Source: Alnus glutinosa (Eukaryota; Streptophyta; Magnoliopsida; Fagales; Betulaceae). Taken from it: a DNA stretch of 64,000 nt. A model generated the notes under the pieces. That model was not told the DNA's origin. It was given only the letters and a program-made list of their open reading frames with translations, and did no database searches. Location of the stretch: NCBI RefSeq assembly GCF_958979055.1, contig NC_084887.1:13108994-13172993 (forward strand), read 5' to 3'. Shown piece by piece: positions 47,190-59,200 of this stretch. Every line of letters starts with the position of its first letter. Within the stretch, counting starts at the first letter, position 1. The position numbers were made by a program, and so were the translations under genes.

Positions 47190-48239
47190 AATGTGATGTA
47201 CAAGATGTGACTATTGAAGACTTGCAGAGGCAAGTTACAGAGTTAACCCAGCGTCTAGCGGCGCAAAACTTGGAAAGGGATCGTGAGATGGATGATTGCG
47301 ATTCCAATTCCAGCTTTGAGAACCCGTATCATAATTCTGTTCTGGGTTGGGAACAACGTGGTCGAGAACATCGATATGGAGATTTAGGCTTCAAAGTTGA
47401 GCTTCCCTTCTGGCACTCTACAAGCCGAAGGCTTCATTGATTGGCTACACGAAGTAGAGCAGATCTTTAATTATAAGGAAGTTCCAAATCGCATGAAGGT
47501 GAAGATTGTCGCCATCAAACTAAAGAGTCGTGCATCTGCTTGGTGGGAGCAAGCAATTGAAGCGGTCACGGGATAGACAAGGCAAGCCAAAGATCTATGA
47601 TGGGGAGAAAATGAAGAAGAAGATGAAGGGGCACTTTTTAACCTTCGAATACACACAAACATTGTTTCACCGGCTTCATATGCTGAGACAAGGTGTGGAA
47701 TCTATTGATGATTACATCGAAGAGTTTTACCAATTGGTTGCTCGAAACGACTTGTGAGATATCGAAGAGCAGTTGGTGGTGCGATACTTGGGAGGTTTAC
47801 GGCAGTCCTTACAAGACGTCCTTAGTCTCCACTCCCTTTGGACGGTTTCTGAAGCCTACCAACGTGCCTTGACTGTAGAAAAGCAACAAACCAGAAGCAA
47901 TTCCAGATCTACACCAAGACGAGATCAAAATACACGAGGAGTCCATCCTCAAGAACCTCACCCTAATCCTCAACATATGCAAGGCCATAGTTCCAACTTC
48001 GACATTCACTGTTTCAGATGTGGGGAGCCCGGTCATCGAGCGACTGATTGTCGAAAGCCTGAATGTAGAACGAGTAAGAATCAATTGAAGATGAAACAGT
48101 AGAATAAGTCAACATCAAAGATCCTGTTTTTAATGATAGCAATGACGAGGAGATTTTGTAGGGAGATGGGCACGAGACTCTTGTTGTCAGAAAAAGCTTG
48201 CTTGCTCCAAAAGATGACTCCGAAGAAGCTTGGTTAAGA

Positions 48240-49056
48240 ACCAATATTTTTCATACCACATGAACGATAGCGGAATAGGTTTGTAAGTTTATTATTGACA
48301 GTGGTAGTTGCGAGAATGTGGTGTCAGAGGATGCAATTAAGAAGCTTTAGTTGAAGATTGATCGCCATCCAAAACCATACAAATTGTCTTGGTTGAAAAA
48401 GGGAAGTGAGGTAACAGTAGATAAAAGGTGTTTGGTTTCGTTTTCAATTGGAAAGAAATATTTTGATAATGCATGGTGCGATGTAGTGTCTATGGATGCA
48501 TGTCATTTATTACTAGGCAGGCCTTTGCAGTATGATCGAGGCGTTGTCCATGATGGGCAGCGAAATACCTATAGTTTGAGCATCAAGGGAAAGAAGGTGG
48601 TGTTAGCACCTCGGCGAGGAGTCATCCCTATACCGGTGGCTAAGAAGGACATTAATCTATTGTCAATGTCTCGGTTCCTGGAGTAAATAGAAGAAGAGGG
48701 CGTTGTGTACGCCTTGATGACATGTGAAAACGGTTCCAAAATAGATGATGACGTGTCAGTGGAGTTACGAGAGGTGTTGCTTGAGTTTGCTGGTTTGATG
48801 CCAGAGGAACTACCCCTTGGTTTGCCACCCATGAGAGATATGCAGCACCACATCGACTTTATGCTAGGGTCAAGCTTGCCGAATAGACCAGCTTATTGCC
48901 TCAGTCTGAAGGAATCTGAAGAGTTGCAACGCCAAGTGACAAAGTTGCTGAAAAGAGGTTACATTCATGAGAGCATGAGTCCATGTGCAGTTCCCGTGCT
49001 CTTTGTTCTGAAGAAGGATGGATCGTGGTGCATGTGTGTTGATAGCAGAGCCATCA
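48240..49056 (+). pseudogene. gypsy protease and N-terminal RT remnant
   Basis: A protease active-site phrase (IIDSGSCENVV) lies near 48285-48325. A second protease part follows (KRCLVSFSIGKKYFDNAWCD, LLLGRPLQYDRGV). The RT begins PLGLPPMRDMQHHIDF (near 48815) and runs to CAVPVLFVLKKDGSWCMCVD and SRAINPY at 49056, where it is cut before the catalytic YxDD. A stop lies at 48687. It is inactive. Confidence 0.88.
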
Positions 49057-49108
49057 ATCCTTATATATATATATATAATATGTGTGTGTGTGTGTGTGTG
49101 TGTGTGTC

Positions 49109-49620
49109 CAATGTTCAATATTATACAATTTATAGAAAAGCAACATTAATGCAATTGGAGTTTTGGACGCTAGTTCCAATAAGATTTTACTTGCATGTTG
49201 AATGATCAAGAACATGTTCTTGACGTTCTTGGTGTTCTTGATTAAACGTTCAGATCTTCTCTTTGATGAATGATTAGGACCGTGAGTGTGGACTTACAAA
49301 CTATTCTCAAATCAATAGAATAGGTAGAAGTATAACCTTGAGAAAACCAAGTATTCTCACTTGAATATTTCTCACAATCCTTTTTGCACGTTCTTGTGTC
49401 TTTCACAAAAATATTTATGAAACTTGAGTCTCGCAATTTTTTAACTTATGAATTAAAGAATTCTATCAATCAACGAATTGGTGAATTATGTTTCACTATA
49501 GTCCTCTATATAGACTTAGATTTACAATCATGATTGGCTTAAGAGATTAACTGGAGTTGTAGAAGAACTAAGATTGGAGTCATGGATGAACTAAGACTCC
49601 TAAAATCCTATCCTATAGGG
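49109..49620 (-). repeat. copia-type LTR fragment
   Basis: GTCCAATGTTCAATATTATAC and the CAATTGGAG...GGACGCTAGTTCCAA end match the LTR end at 57420-57494 (GTCCAATGTTCAATATCATAC ... GGACACCAATCCCAA). A minus-strand TATA (complement of CTCTATATAGAC) lies near 49503. It directly adjoins the truncated gypsy RT through a (TA)n(TG)n tract at 49062-49108. Confidence 0.5.
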
Positions 49621-50221
49621 TGCACAGTCGAGGGGATAAAATTACTCCCTTTGTGTCACAGTTCTTTAGGAAGAAGAAGGGTAAAGTTGGGATCTTTGAA
49701 TGGAAGAGCATGGAAGAGGATAGAGGCATAAGGGTGTTCTATTTCAAAGGACACGTGGCAGTAGATGAAGTGGTGTTAGTGAGGTGCATTCCAGCTGGGG
49801 CACTTTACAGGGGTTATGCGGTGCGTTTGGGGCTAGCCTAGGCCAACCGGTTATGCTAAATAAATGGGCTGTTATAGTGGTCTATTTAGCATGGGCTTTA
49901 GTTATCATTTAGGCTATTGGGCTTATTTGTAAAAGACTATATATATAAGGTCTCTACGGTTGTTAGAGGGTATCTTCTTGGCATTGATTGCTTTCTGTTT
50001 TGGAGGTTGGCTTCCTTGAATCAGCCATTACTGTTGCTCCCTTTATTCCTGCATTTTGCATTTATTGAAGCTACCAATATTTTCTTCATCCTATTCCCTA
50101 AATATCCAAACCATAAATTGTGTTGTTCCACTTTGCCCCTGCACCATATGGCCATGGAGGGAAAAATTATCGCCATGCGCTTAGGGCTAGGTTAAAACCC
50201 TAGCCCACTACTACTACACAC
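49621..50221. other. Repeat-derived DNA with a TATA-bearing LTR-like segment
   Basis: I see no gene. A segment around 49850-49990 has GACTATATATATAAGGTCTC, a plausible LTR TATA region. The open frames here are short and have no domain I recognise. The block ends at the F solo LTR start. Confidence 0.35.
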
Positions 50222-50417
50222 TGTAATGTTCTAGTGAATTAATTAACTGGTAGTTAACTTCATGGTTCGTCTCCTAATCTTATTCTAAGAAGAACAAGAC
50301 TACAAGGATTTCATCCTCTCCAAAGAGAGTATGGAATAGAAGACTTTCACTCAAAAGAATAAAGATAGCATTCTAAAATCCACAATCACCACTAGAATGG
50401 CTAGAGTAAACTAAAAC

Positions 50418-50418
<1 letters not shown>

Positions 50419-50460
<42 letters not shown>
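50419..50460. repeat. (AAT)n microsatellite
   Basis: About 14 uninterrupted trinucleotide units. Confidence 0.95.
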
Positions 50461-50462
<2 letters not shown>

Positions 50463-52089
50463 TCAGCCAAAGCACTTAAAATACGGTCAAAAGGTTAGTC
50501 ATCAAAATTGTTAGTATTTTATATTGGCTACATTCTAGATAACCAAAAACACTTTATGTAATGGTTGCGAATTAACAGGATGGTCGGGTATCAATTCAAA
50601 ATCTTCATATAATCAGACAGTGTTCAAATCAAAGCATATTGACTGATCACAAGCTTCTAGAAGATGTCCATGAAGAGTCCTTGCAAATTCCAAGCCAAAT
50701 CAACCAGCTCTTGTGCAATCGTCCGGACGAGCCTTTGAAGACGTCCGGACGCCCCGCAGTGTCCAGCAGATTATGTTGAAGACGTCCGGATGATAGAGCA
50801 ACACCGTCCGGACGCTAGGTCAATCAGCATTCAACTCGGAGTTGGATTTCAAAAGTCGATATTGTTAGGGAGTCTCTGCAAGCTGTTCGGATGACATGGC
50901 AACATGTCTGGAAGCTGTCCAGCATTTCAGAATATTCCAGTGTTCCGTTCGAATGTAGAAAGGAGTTTTAGCGAGGACCGTCCGTACGCTCGGCCAAGCC
51001 ATCCAGACGTGGACCTAATAAGGATAGAATTGCGCTGTTTCTGAAAGGATATCGCAGAAGACCATCCGGGCGTGGCTAACTTCCGTTCGGACACTCAACA
51101 GCCATAGCCCGAATCTCAGCAGTTTTAGGTTTCTTATAAGCCTATAAATAGAGGGCCCTAGGCTTGTAAATTGTATAGAATTCGGTATTGAATTCTCTTA
51201 GCTTTGAGGGGGTGTTTAGGGAGAATTAAAAATCTGCTAGCTCTCAAGCCGTTGCTGGTGTGTGCTCAATAGTTAGTGTGAAGTCTATCTTAGGGCTCGG
51301 CCTTAAGGTAAAGGAATCTATCAAAAACCCCTTCAGGTAGGAGATCTGGTTGGAAAGCGTTCACGATAGGCTTCGTATCAGAGTTAAATGTATGACTACT
51401 GCATAAGGGTATGTGAGTACGAGTGTCTTGTAACTAGCTTTGTTTTTAGATAGTGGAGTTCTTGGGTTTAGCTGCCCCGAAGTGGTTTTTCTCTTCATAA
51501 AGTTTCCACTTCGTAACAAATATCTTGTCTTATTTAAATTTCGCATTTAAGATATTTTGTTGCATACAAATACACACACTTGGTTAATTTAGAAGTCATT
51601 ATTTATTTTCAAAAATGATACAGATTCGAAACAAAAAGATCTGAGAGTCACCAACAACAAGGGTCAAATCCACACTTAAGAAGATACAGCATAAAGTGAT
51701 ATCTATCATAGCACGGCGGGATTCACTAGGTTCTCTCCACATTTGCGCCAGCCAAATAGGATCTAACTACTCAAAAATGATCTTGAGCAGTCCCTCCAGC
51801 AGGACCACATGCTGCTCCGAACTCGTCATCACAAAAACTATCTATAAAACAATACATGTTTCATAGGTCGAAAGATGCAAGTGTAAGTCTATCACTTAGT
51901 GAGTAATAATATGCATGATACACATGTTATTATATGGTGAACTCAGTTTAAGTTTAAATCACATGCGAGTATTCTTTTCATTGTACAAGATGATGATGAT
52001 ATACATATAGTATATTGCAAATGATCTATAGTTCATGTTATAGTTCAATTCCAAATGATCTACCCAGGATATTAACCCCTTCCTAACAG

Positions 52090-54863
52090 TGTAATGTCTG
52101 AGACATTATTTAATGTTTAAAGTATACAAAATTAAGTGATTAAATGATTAGGATTAATAAGATGCCAAGAAAATACTTAGAAAACCTTAGAAGTTGAGTT
52201 TCTAGACATAGCGTCTGAACAGGCTTCAGAAGGGCTTTGGACGGGAGCCACAGAGAGCAAATGTTCTCTCTGGAGTATGCGTCTTGACGGCTACAACTCC
52301 CGTCCGGATGGCAGCCACAGAGAAGAAATTTTGCAGCATTTTGCATGCGTGTCTGGACCTTCACTTAACCTGTCTGGACAGCACCTGAGATAAATATGAG
52401 AATGAGTCTTTTTGGACTCATTTCTGCCGAATCACACCCCCAAACACGATTTTCTCTTAGGGTTTTCACCTAAAACCCTAGATCTACGAAGATCCAAGCT
52501 TCCAACCTCAAATCTAACCCTAGAAACGTGATCTACGAAGCTCGATCTACGTTTCTACCGATTGTTTTGAGGTAATTTCGTAAACTTTTATCTTTTGAAA
52601 TTTTGGGCTAAATCTTGTGATGTTAGAGTTTAATCTTTGATGTTCTTTAGTATTTGTGTGTTTTGGACCTTCCAAAATATTCCCAAGCTTTAGGTAGCGT
52701 TTGAGTGAATTTTGGTGAGTTTTCCAAAACCCTAGATTATGAACATTTAGTTTAAATAGTATTTTATAAGTTTAATCCTAAGATATTCTTATGGGTTAAT
52801 GTTATTATGATTATGTTAGTGCTTTATGTTTATGGGTTAATGTTTATTGTGATTAGGTTAGCAAAATAATGTGGTTGGACTAGTGTTTATTGTTTATGGG
52901 TAGTTGATTGGAAACCCTAGAAAATTCTATGGGATTTTCCATGGGTTAGCTCTTGAGTAACCTAAGAGCTAAGTGTTGGTTTAATATTAGAAAAATGCTA
53001 AGTGTAGTGCAATTTTTTTATTTACAGTGGCGCATTGCAAGGCACTATCTAGGAAACCTAGTTTGAGTTTAATATCCGCACAACCAAGGTGAGTATTATA
53101 CTCACTGAGAAAATGATACTATTTCTATGTACTTTATAGAAACACAAATAATATATTGTTTTCTATACCGAACCGACATTATGTTAATTATCTGTTTTGG
53201 ATGTTTTGAGTAGCTTTAATTAGCTTGAGATATATAAATGATCTTTATGAGAAACTAGAATTGATTGTGAAATATGACTTTTTTAGTGAGTTTTATTGCC
53301 TGCTGTTGTTGGGATAATTGAGAAATTGACATATTGCATTGTTTAGAATAATGTTTATCAAAGAGCATGATCATGACTTTGGGAGTAATACATATATATA
53401 GTTTTGAGTATAGAGCATTGTGTTCTAAAAGACCCTTGGGCTGGTGTTCCCATTGGCAAGTTGGAAGACCTTTAGGCCAGGGTTCCCATCGGCACTATTT
53501 GTGAAGACCCTTAGGCCTGCGTTTCCATTGGCACAACAACATTATGGTGATAAAGACTTGTGGGCCTACATTCCCTATGGCACAATATTGTGTTGTGTAC
53601 ATGAGCATAGCATTGTTTTATGATAATTGAATTGTTTTCATGATTATACATAGTAGTTTTCATGCCAGACGTATCTATATGCCTATGAGGCTAATGGGAA
53701 CAACGCATATGTATACGTTTACGGCTAGATTGCTTAATTGTTTTAAAAGCATTGAGCTTTGAATGTACATGGATGTTCACATTGCTCAGGATTGGGAAAT
53801 GCTAATGTCTTTGTATAGATAAGCAAACTGTCATTTGTTCTTCAACAGAGACGTGCTTGTATACTAGAGCTTCGCTCGAGTGTGTGCGTGATCGAACTGA
53901 TGTAGCAAAAGCACTAAGCTTCAATGTACTTGGATATGGTGTTACCTATTTTTAGAAATGCTGATATCTTTGTATAGATAAGCAAGATGCCATTGTTTTC
54001 TTGCTTAAGGCCTATGTGTATGCGTGAACCCGTAATGGAGTAATCGCGTACATGTATGTCTGAGCTACCGATCATAAAAGTATTATTGTAGATGGGTTTA
54101 TATGTAGATGTTTCCAAGGTGGGATGACTGGAACTTCTACATATGTTCACAGCTGCATAGTATGCTTTAATGTTTTCTTAAAAGTCGGTGTTTACTATAT
54201 CAACTACATGTGTTTTTAAAATGATAAATGTTGTAAAAATGGGTAGCTAATATTGTAAATGTAAGACAAAGGAAAAGTTGGTTCTTTGTGAAAACTCAGT
54301 GATTTTTATACTATTGAGGTCTGGGTATATTATGTACTGAAACAATGAACTCATAATTTTCGCCTGTACGAATGTGGTCAACCCCACAACCGTGCATACA
54401 TTGAAGCTTTGGCTGCAGGTTCCGTGAATGTAGATGATGACCGGTATGCTTAGTGTGGGATGCTATGATTTGAGCACTTCGTGACAGTCATATGTCACGG
54501 GTTCGAGGGTAGTCTGCATTTTGGTAGTATTTTGTATGGCTTGTGTATGATGCGACACTTGTATTTGGAGAACCATCCTTTTGTTATGTAATTAGAGTAT
54601 TATTATGTTAAAGCCTTAAACAGATAGACTCATAATGGCTCTTTTATGTAAACAACAGGTGTGTGTGTGTGTATAGATGTGTTTCTGCTATTGATATGTA
54701 TTCCACAATATATTGATTATGTTTTCCATTGCATAGATGTAACTCTGATTATTAGGTACATGTTATGGGGCATGTGCCATATGTTGGCTGAGCGACAAAT
54801 AGTTGTGCCATTGTGATGATCCGTTTGTATGTTTTCGAAAAAAAGGGTGAGGGGGTCGTCATA
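52090..54863 (+). mobile_element. E-family solo LTR, second copy, with AACAG/GACAG duplication
   Basis: It starts TGTAATGTCTGAGACATT and ends GGGGTCGTCATA. AACAG precedes it (52085-52089) and GACAG follows (54864-54868). Length is 2774 bp. A GTCCGGA-type palindrome cluster (about 52200-52375) precedes a TATA box, GATAAATATG, near 52390. It then shares GGGTTTTCACC...ACCCTAGATCTACGAAG and later blocks with the reverse of 16440-17449. A minisatellite at 53425-53590 (GAAGACCCTTAGGCC...CCATTGGCA units) corresponds in reverse to that at 15698-16060. There is no coding region. Confidence 0.78.
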
Positions 54864-56221
54864 GACAGGATTGGCACTGTCCTGAGGGACCTGTAATACA
54901 ACACTAATGCCCCGAATATGTACGCATACCATCATATACTAGCAGCCCAACCGAGTTCGACCTCAGATGGTCCTAGCAAAGTCGTAACCGTGACCTCTAT
55001 TCAGATGGCCCTAGCAAGGCTCATCATAACACATTATAAACTTTTGACCATAAAGAACAATCTAGATAATAGTGAACCCATGGCTCTTTTTTTGCACAAG
55101 ATGGTGTAACATGTCATACGATGCAATTTAGTCTTCATCGTATTTTACATGCATGCTTTCATAATTTCATTATCTTGCGCCATTAATCACACAATTTCAC
55201 AAAAAATAGAGCACAATAATAAAAATGACATTTCATGTGAGTTGTAAACATACATGTTTTGAAACAAAAAACATTCGTGCTATGCGGAAAAATAATAATA
55301 AGAAGTATCCATGTGAGTTTTTACTCACTTGTATCGCATGGCTCCTTCAACAAGTCTCCTTAAGGTTCCACAATCTCGAAATTTGAGAAAAACCTTTCAT
55401 CAGCCTTAAACTTGAGCTAAAACAAGCCTTAATTCCTAAACAACTCAAAATAAGCTTTCTATTCGTTTGGCAATTGTTCGTCCAATGAATGGCGAACATT
55501 CGACTTAGACATCGTCATTCGTCTAGTGAAGGACGAGCGTTCAAGGCTCGGGCAAAATCCCAAATTCCAACCAAAAAGCCATAAAACTTATTCTAAACAA
55601 GTTTTAGGGTCTTAACATGATCTCTAACATAGTTTTAACCTCAATAACATCTCGATGCAGTACTAGGTACATTAAACCTCATTTAAACCACTAGTATATC
55701 GATAAACCAATATTAATGCTGAAACTAAGTAAGGATGTAAAACTAGTTAGAGATATTAACAAAACAGTAAGCAAGGTTACGAAAATTAACTAAGAGAGCT
55801 CCTTCTCTTTTTTCTCCAAAACACTGTCTCACTCTCCCTCAAGGATTTATTGACGAAATGGGCGAAAATGATACGAAAAGGGTGAAAATTATACGAAAAG
55901 GGCTAGGATAAGGGGTATTTATAGGAGAAGAAGTTGAAATGGATAAGAATCAAATGATTTGGCTTTTGGCGAACATTTACCAAGCGTAACGCGAACATTA
56001 ATGTAAAATCTAGGGTTTGGCGATCGTTCGGCGTACTGCCGCGACTGAGATTTACTTTCTAACACACAATACAACACGCCAACGATCATTCGTGGAGGGG
56101 ACCACGAAAATTCCTAGTGGGAACTGTGAACAATCCTGGTTCGTTCAACGAAAAAGTCAAAAGATTCAAATTTCCATAAGTAAGAGCTAATTATCTTTCG
56201 ATAATTATCTGGGGCACTACA

Positions 56222-56529
56222 TACACTCTTAAGCATGGGCTTGAGTTTTATCACTTAGGCCTAATGCTTCTTTAATTCCACTTAATTCTTTTGGAATAAA
56301 TTCTAAGAGCTCAAAGCTCTTTAATTGCTTAAGCTCTTATAAAATAAATTCCTAAGCTCAATCATCTCTAAGTAATAAGTCACTTAGGAATCATACTCCT
56401 TTAGCCCATGTTTTATTAAATAAAACAATCCAAATAAATAAATGTATAACTAATGTCCAAATCAAATGGTCAATTTACATCACCTCAAAGGGGGGACCTA
56501 TAGGAAAAATTACAAGTAGCTTCAATAGG
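56222..56529. other. Spacer between LTRs
   Basis: This is AT-rich DNA with AAGCTCTTTAATTGCTTAAGCTCTT-type imperfect repeats. I see no gene and no repeat border. Confidence 0.35.
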
Positions 56530-57494
56530 TCTGTGACAGTATTACACGACACTTTTAATAACAATTGATTCCATTAAACAAATTTGATTGCACTCTAATA
56601 TGTATTTTCAAATTAATAAATTAATCTACTTATTTATTATATATTAGCCCTCCATGGAATCAATCCATAGTTGAACCAAAATCAATACACTGTAACTTTG
56701 TTTACTACCTATTTTTCTTGATAACCTTATTTACTTACATGATATATCTTTTTTGTTCCCTATGAGATATCATCTCACCTTTCACAAAACAAAGTTTCAA
56801 TAAATACTACTAAAACACTCAAATCTGAGCTTTAGGATATTGATTCACATTAAATTTACTTCAAGAAAAATATTCCTTACCACTTTGTTCTAGGACAAAG
56901 GATTTGGATTTGTTCTTGAAGAAGGTGTTCCTACAATATCCATGCGATCACCCAATGCACACATATGTTGACCATAGATTGATCTCACTCACATACATCA
57001 AAGTGACTTACATTTTACATCTTAGTTCACAATCTTCTTAGGATTTAGAGTAACTGTTATAAGTTGTCGTACACGTACATCATTCTTTATCATAGTGTTG
57101 AAAGAATGATTACTCACGTAGTCTGTTCGGTGCATGGTACTACCTTTCTCTTACACCAACATATTAACCTGAAGCCCTACCTGCTTCTCCTAATCAAGAT
57201 AAATCGTTGAGGTTGACATGTTATAGTCTAGATAGATTTCTTAGTTCAATTTACGACTATGAACAATCTTTTATAAGTTACAGGACCCTATGACTATAAT
57301 ATTCTATGTGATAATCTCATTATTCACACTATAGTCAAATACAATTTAACTTAGGGACCTTATATGTATATAATATAAAAATATTGAAACATATATGTAC
57401 ATGTAAAATATTAACGTATATGTCCAATGTTCAATATCATACAATAATAGAAAAACATCATTAACACAATTGGAGATCTGGACACCAATCCCAA
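56530..57494 (-). repeat. copia-type LTR (minus orientation)
   Basis: In the minus sense it begins TGTTGGGATTGGTGTCC at 57494. It shares several phrases with the LTR at 34150-35121 (AACAATTGATTCCATTAAAC near 56570; CCTAATCAAGATAAATCG near 57198). No pol adjoins it, so it is a solo or truncated LTR. The left end and duplication are not resolved. Confidence 0.55.
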
Positions 57495-58005
57495 CAGTTA
57501 AAAGGGTGCATGATGCTTCTGTACTAGCGCATACACCTAAATATTGACATTAATAAAGAATTTTCTTTTCTTCTCCCTTTCTAAGTGACTCTTCTTTCTT
57601 TGAAGGCTATATAAAATTAATGGAAAAGGATTCGTTCCATTTTATTTGAATATTTGTTTTATTATTTAAATTTAAAGTTAGTGTATTTAACCGTACATGA
57701 TGTCAAATTATTTAACTTTTATAAAAGACGAACAAAAGTTGATAAGTGAAACCTTTCTAATATATATATCTATATATTTCCTGCAATTATTTTCCTAGGT
57801 CAATTACAATAACATTTCAATTGTGAACTGCTGGGAAATTTTATTTATTTATTTTTCAAATTGAAATGGAAAGGATCCTTCTCGGGTAACGGTGGACTTT
57901 TTCCCTTTTCCAATGTTTGGTTAAGAACATGGGAGTTTAAAGTGGCAACAAAGTAAAATAGAGAAGAGGAAGCATGGTTTTGATGGGATACGCTTTACAG
58001 CACTA

Positions 58006-58283
58006 GTAATAATAGGCGTGTTCCCTATAATAAAAAATACAAATATTTATAAGGAAAAATTTTAAGAAAATAGTTCGACCTCCCCCTTCTCCCAAAATTG
58101 GCAAGAGCAAGTGGCTCAACCGCCCTAAAGAACTTAGAGATAGTTGAGCCATCCCCTCTAGCCAATCTAGAGGTAGTCCGATCGGTCATAGATTTTATTT
58201 TATTTTCTAATTTTAATTTTATATTTATTGTTTTTTTTTAAAAAAAAAAATTATTATAAGGAACATGTCTTATTATTATTGGT
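58006..58283. mobile_element. MITE-like element with palindromic module copy 4
   Basis: The ends AATAATAGGCGTGTTCCCTATAATA and, in reverse, AATAATAAGACATGTTCCTTATAATA form imperfect inverted repeats of about 25 bp. Inside, at about 58075-58190, are GTGGCTCAACCGCCC/GTTGAGCCATCCCC words like those in the GGGGTGG modules elsewhere. Length is about 275 bp. The T-rich stretch near 58195-58250 is also shared with other modules. Confidence 0.55.
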
Positions 58284-58471
58284 GCCGTGTGGGTTCTAAT
58301 AGTTTCTGTCAAAATTTTAAATGAAAATTTGCGAAGAATTATTTGCCATTTAGGCTTACCATGGAAAATTTTAAGCTATTTTTTTTAATCCTTATCTTAT
58401 TGAGCTTATTGCAAAACAGGGACTGATTTTGCATTATTAAAAATGTAGAGAAGCACAACCCTAGCGCACAG

Positions 58472-58507
<36 letters not shown>

Positions 58508-59200
58508 CTATCCAAAGAAGAAAACCACATTAAGAAATTTTTGAAATCCAAACATAAAGAGACAGGAACATATAGACTTTTAACTCAAGCAGGGTCCACT
58601 CGCAGTCTTCAAAGCTTTGAGCATTTGCATGCGCAGAGAATACAAATAACATTAATGAACCAAAATGTAACGCCCAACTATACTGGTCCAAATTTGATAG
58701 TTAGGTGCATCGTAGCATGGTCTATTTTCGATACTGGGGAGACTGGACCAGCCAGAGATTTGAAATTGAGACTTGCGTGAAATCCGGGTGTTCAAAATGA
58801 ATCAGAAATAACCCACAAAATTTGCAGCAGCCATAAAACATTTTGAAATTCCCATGGTTAGAAATTAAGCGTTTAAGAAAGTCAAGTTGAAGTGGACAAA
58901 AAAATTGATATCAAACTTCAATATAATCATGCAAATCTTAGAGCTGGCTCTCAAAAAGAATAAAAAAGGCGGCCTTCAAAGACATTAATTAAGATAACTA
59001 CTAGATGATTGAATTTCTTCACAAGATTCATCTTTCATTGATAAGTTCAGAAATCATTTGTTCATCCGGAAGATGACTTCAGTGAATTTGAAGTCCAAAA
59101 GATTCACAAATCATTTCTCCATTAATATTTTAAGACCAAAAGACAACAATTAAGTTTAACGTACATTTAAGAAATTCGTACAAGCATAAAACTCCCATCA
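58284..59200. other. Spacer and 3' UTR of the E2 gene
   Basis: No gene is seen. An (AT)n tract lies at about 58477-58503. The last few hundred bases before 59200 should be the 3' UTR of the minus-strand E2 gene. A stretch near 58668-58790 begins TGTAACGCCC, like an LTR end, but I cannot follow it further. Confidence 0.4.

Larger units (their letters stand above)
44474..48102 (+). pseudogene. gypsy gag, split by a solo LTR and frameshifted
   Basis: It starts MVGGHGRGWCGQVPN and is interrupted at 44543 by a solo LTR. The frame resumes exactly after the insertion at 47195 (DVQDVTIEDLQRQVTELTQR). Further parts read as the retrotransposon gag domain (FIDWLHEVEQIFNYK in a shifted frame near 47435-47480; RLHMLRQGVESIDDYIEEFY, 47678-47735). 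It ends in a CCHC knuckle, CFRCGEPGHRATDC (48009-48050). One stop at 47757 and at least two frame shifts are present. The product would have been the capsid/nucleocapsid. Confidence 0.88.
44037..49056 (+). mobile_element. Ty3/gypsy retrotransposon remnant, 5' half
   Basis: The order is: 3' part of an LTR (about 44037-44420), a tRNA-Met-type PBS, gag, protease and the start of RT. Then the sequence breaks at a (TA)n(TG)n tract near 49058 and an unrelated LTR follows. Gag is split by nested solo LTRs at 44543-47189. Stops and frame shifts are frequent. The rest of RT, RNase H, integrase and the 3' LTR are missing. Confidence 0.85.
50222..56221 (-). mobile_element. F-family solo LTR with YACAC duplication, host of an E solo LTR
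   Basis: On the plus strand it starts TGTAATGTTCTAGTGAATTA and ends CTGGGGCACTACA. CACAC precedes it (50217-50221) and TACAC follows (56222-56226), a 5-bp duplication with one change. The family blocks match the other F copies. A minus-strand TATA (CCTATAAATACCCC complement) lies near 55920, with CGTTCG/CGATCGTTCG words at 55480-56120. Inside it, a segment of about 50.46-51.65 kb looks like a further LTR in plus orientation (CGTCCGGACG cluster, then CCTATAAATAGAGGG near 51140). The E solo LTR sits at 52090-54863. Confidence 0.65.

Noticed and set aside
49917..50195. 92-aa open frame
   Set aside because: Hydrophobic translation of LTR-like DNA near a TATA motif; no family resemblance.
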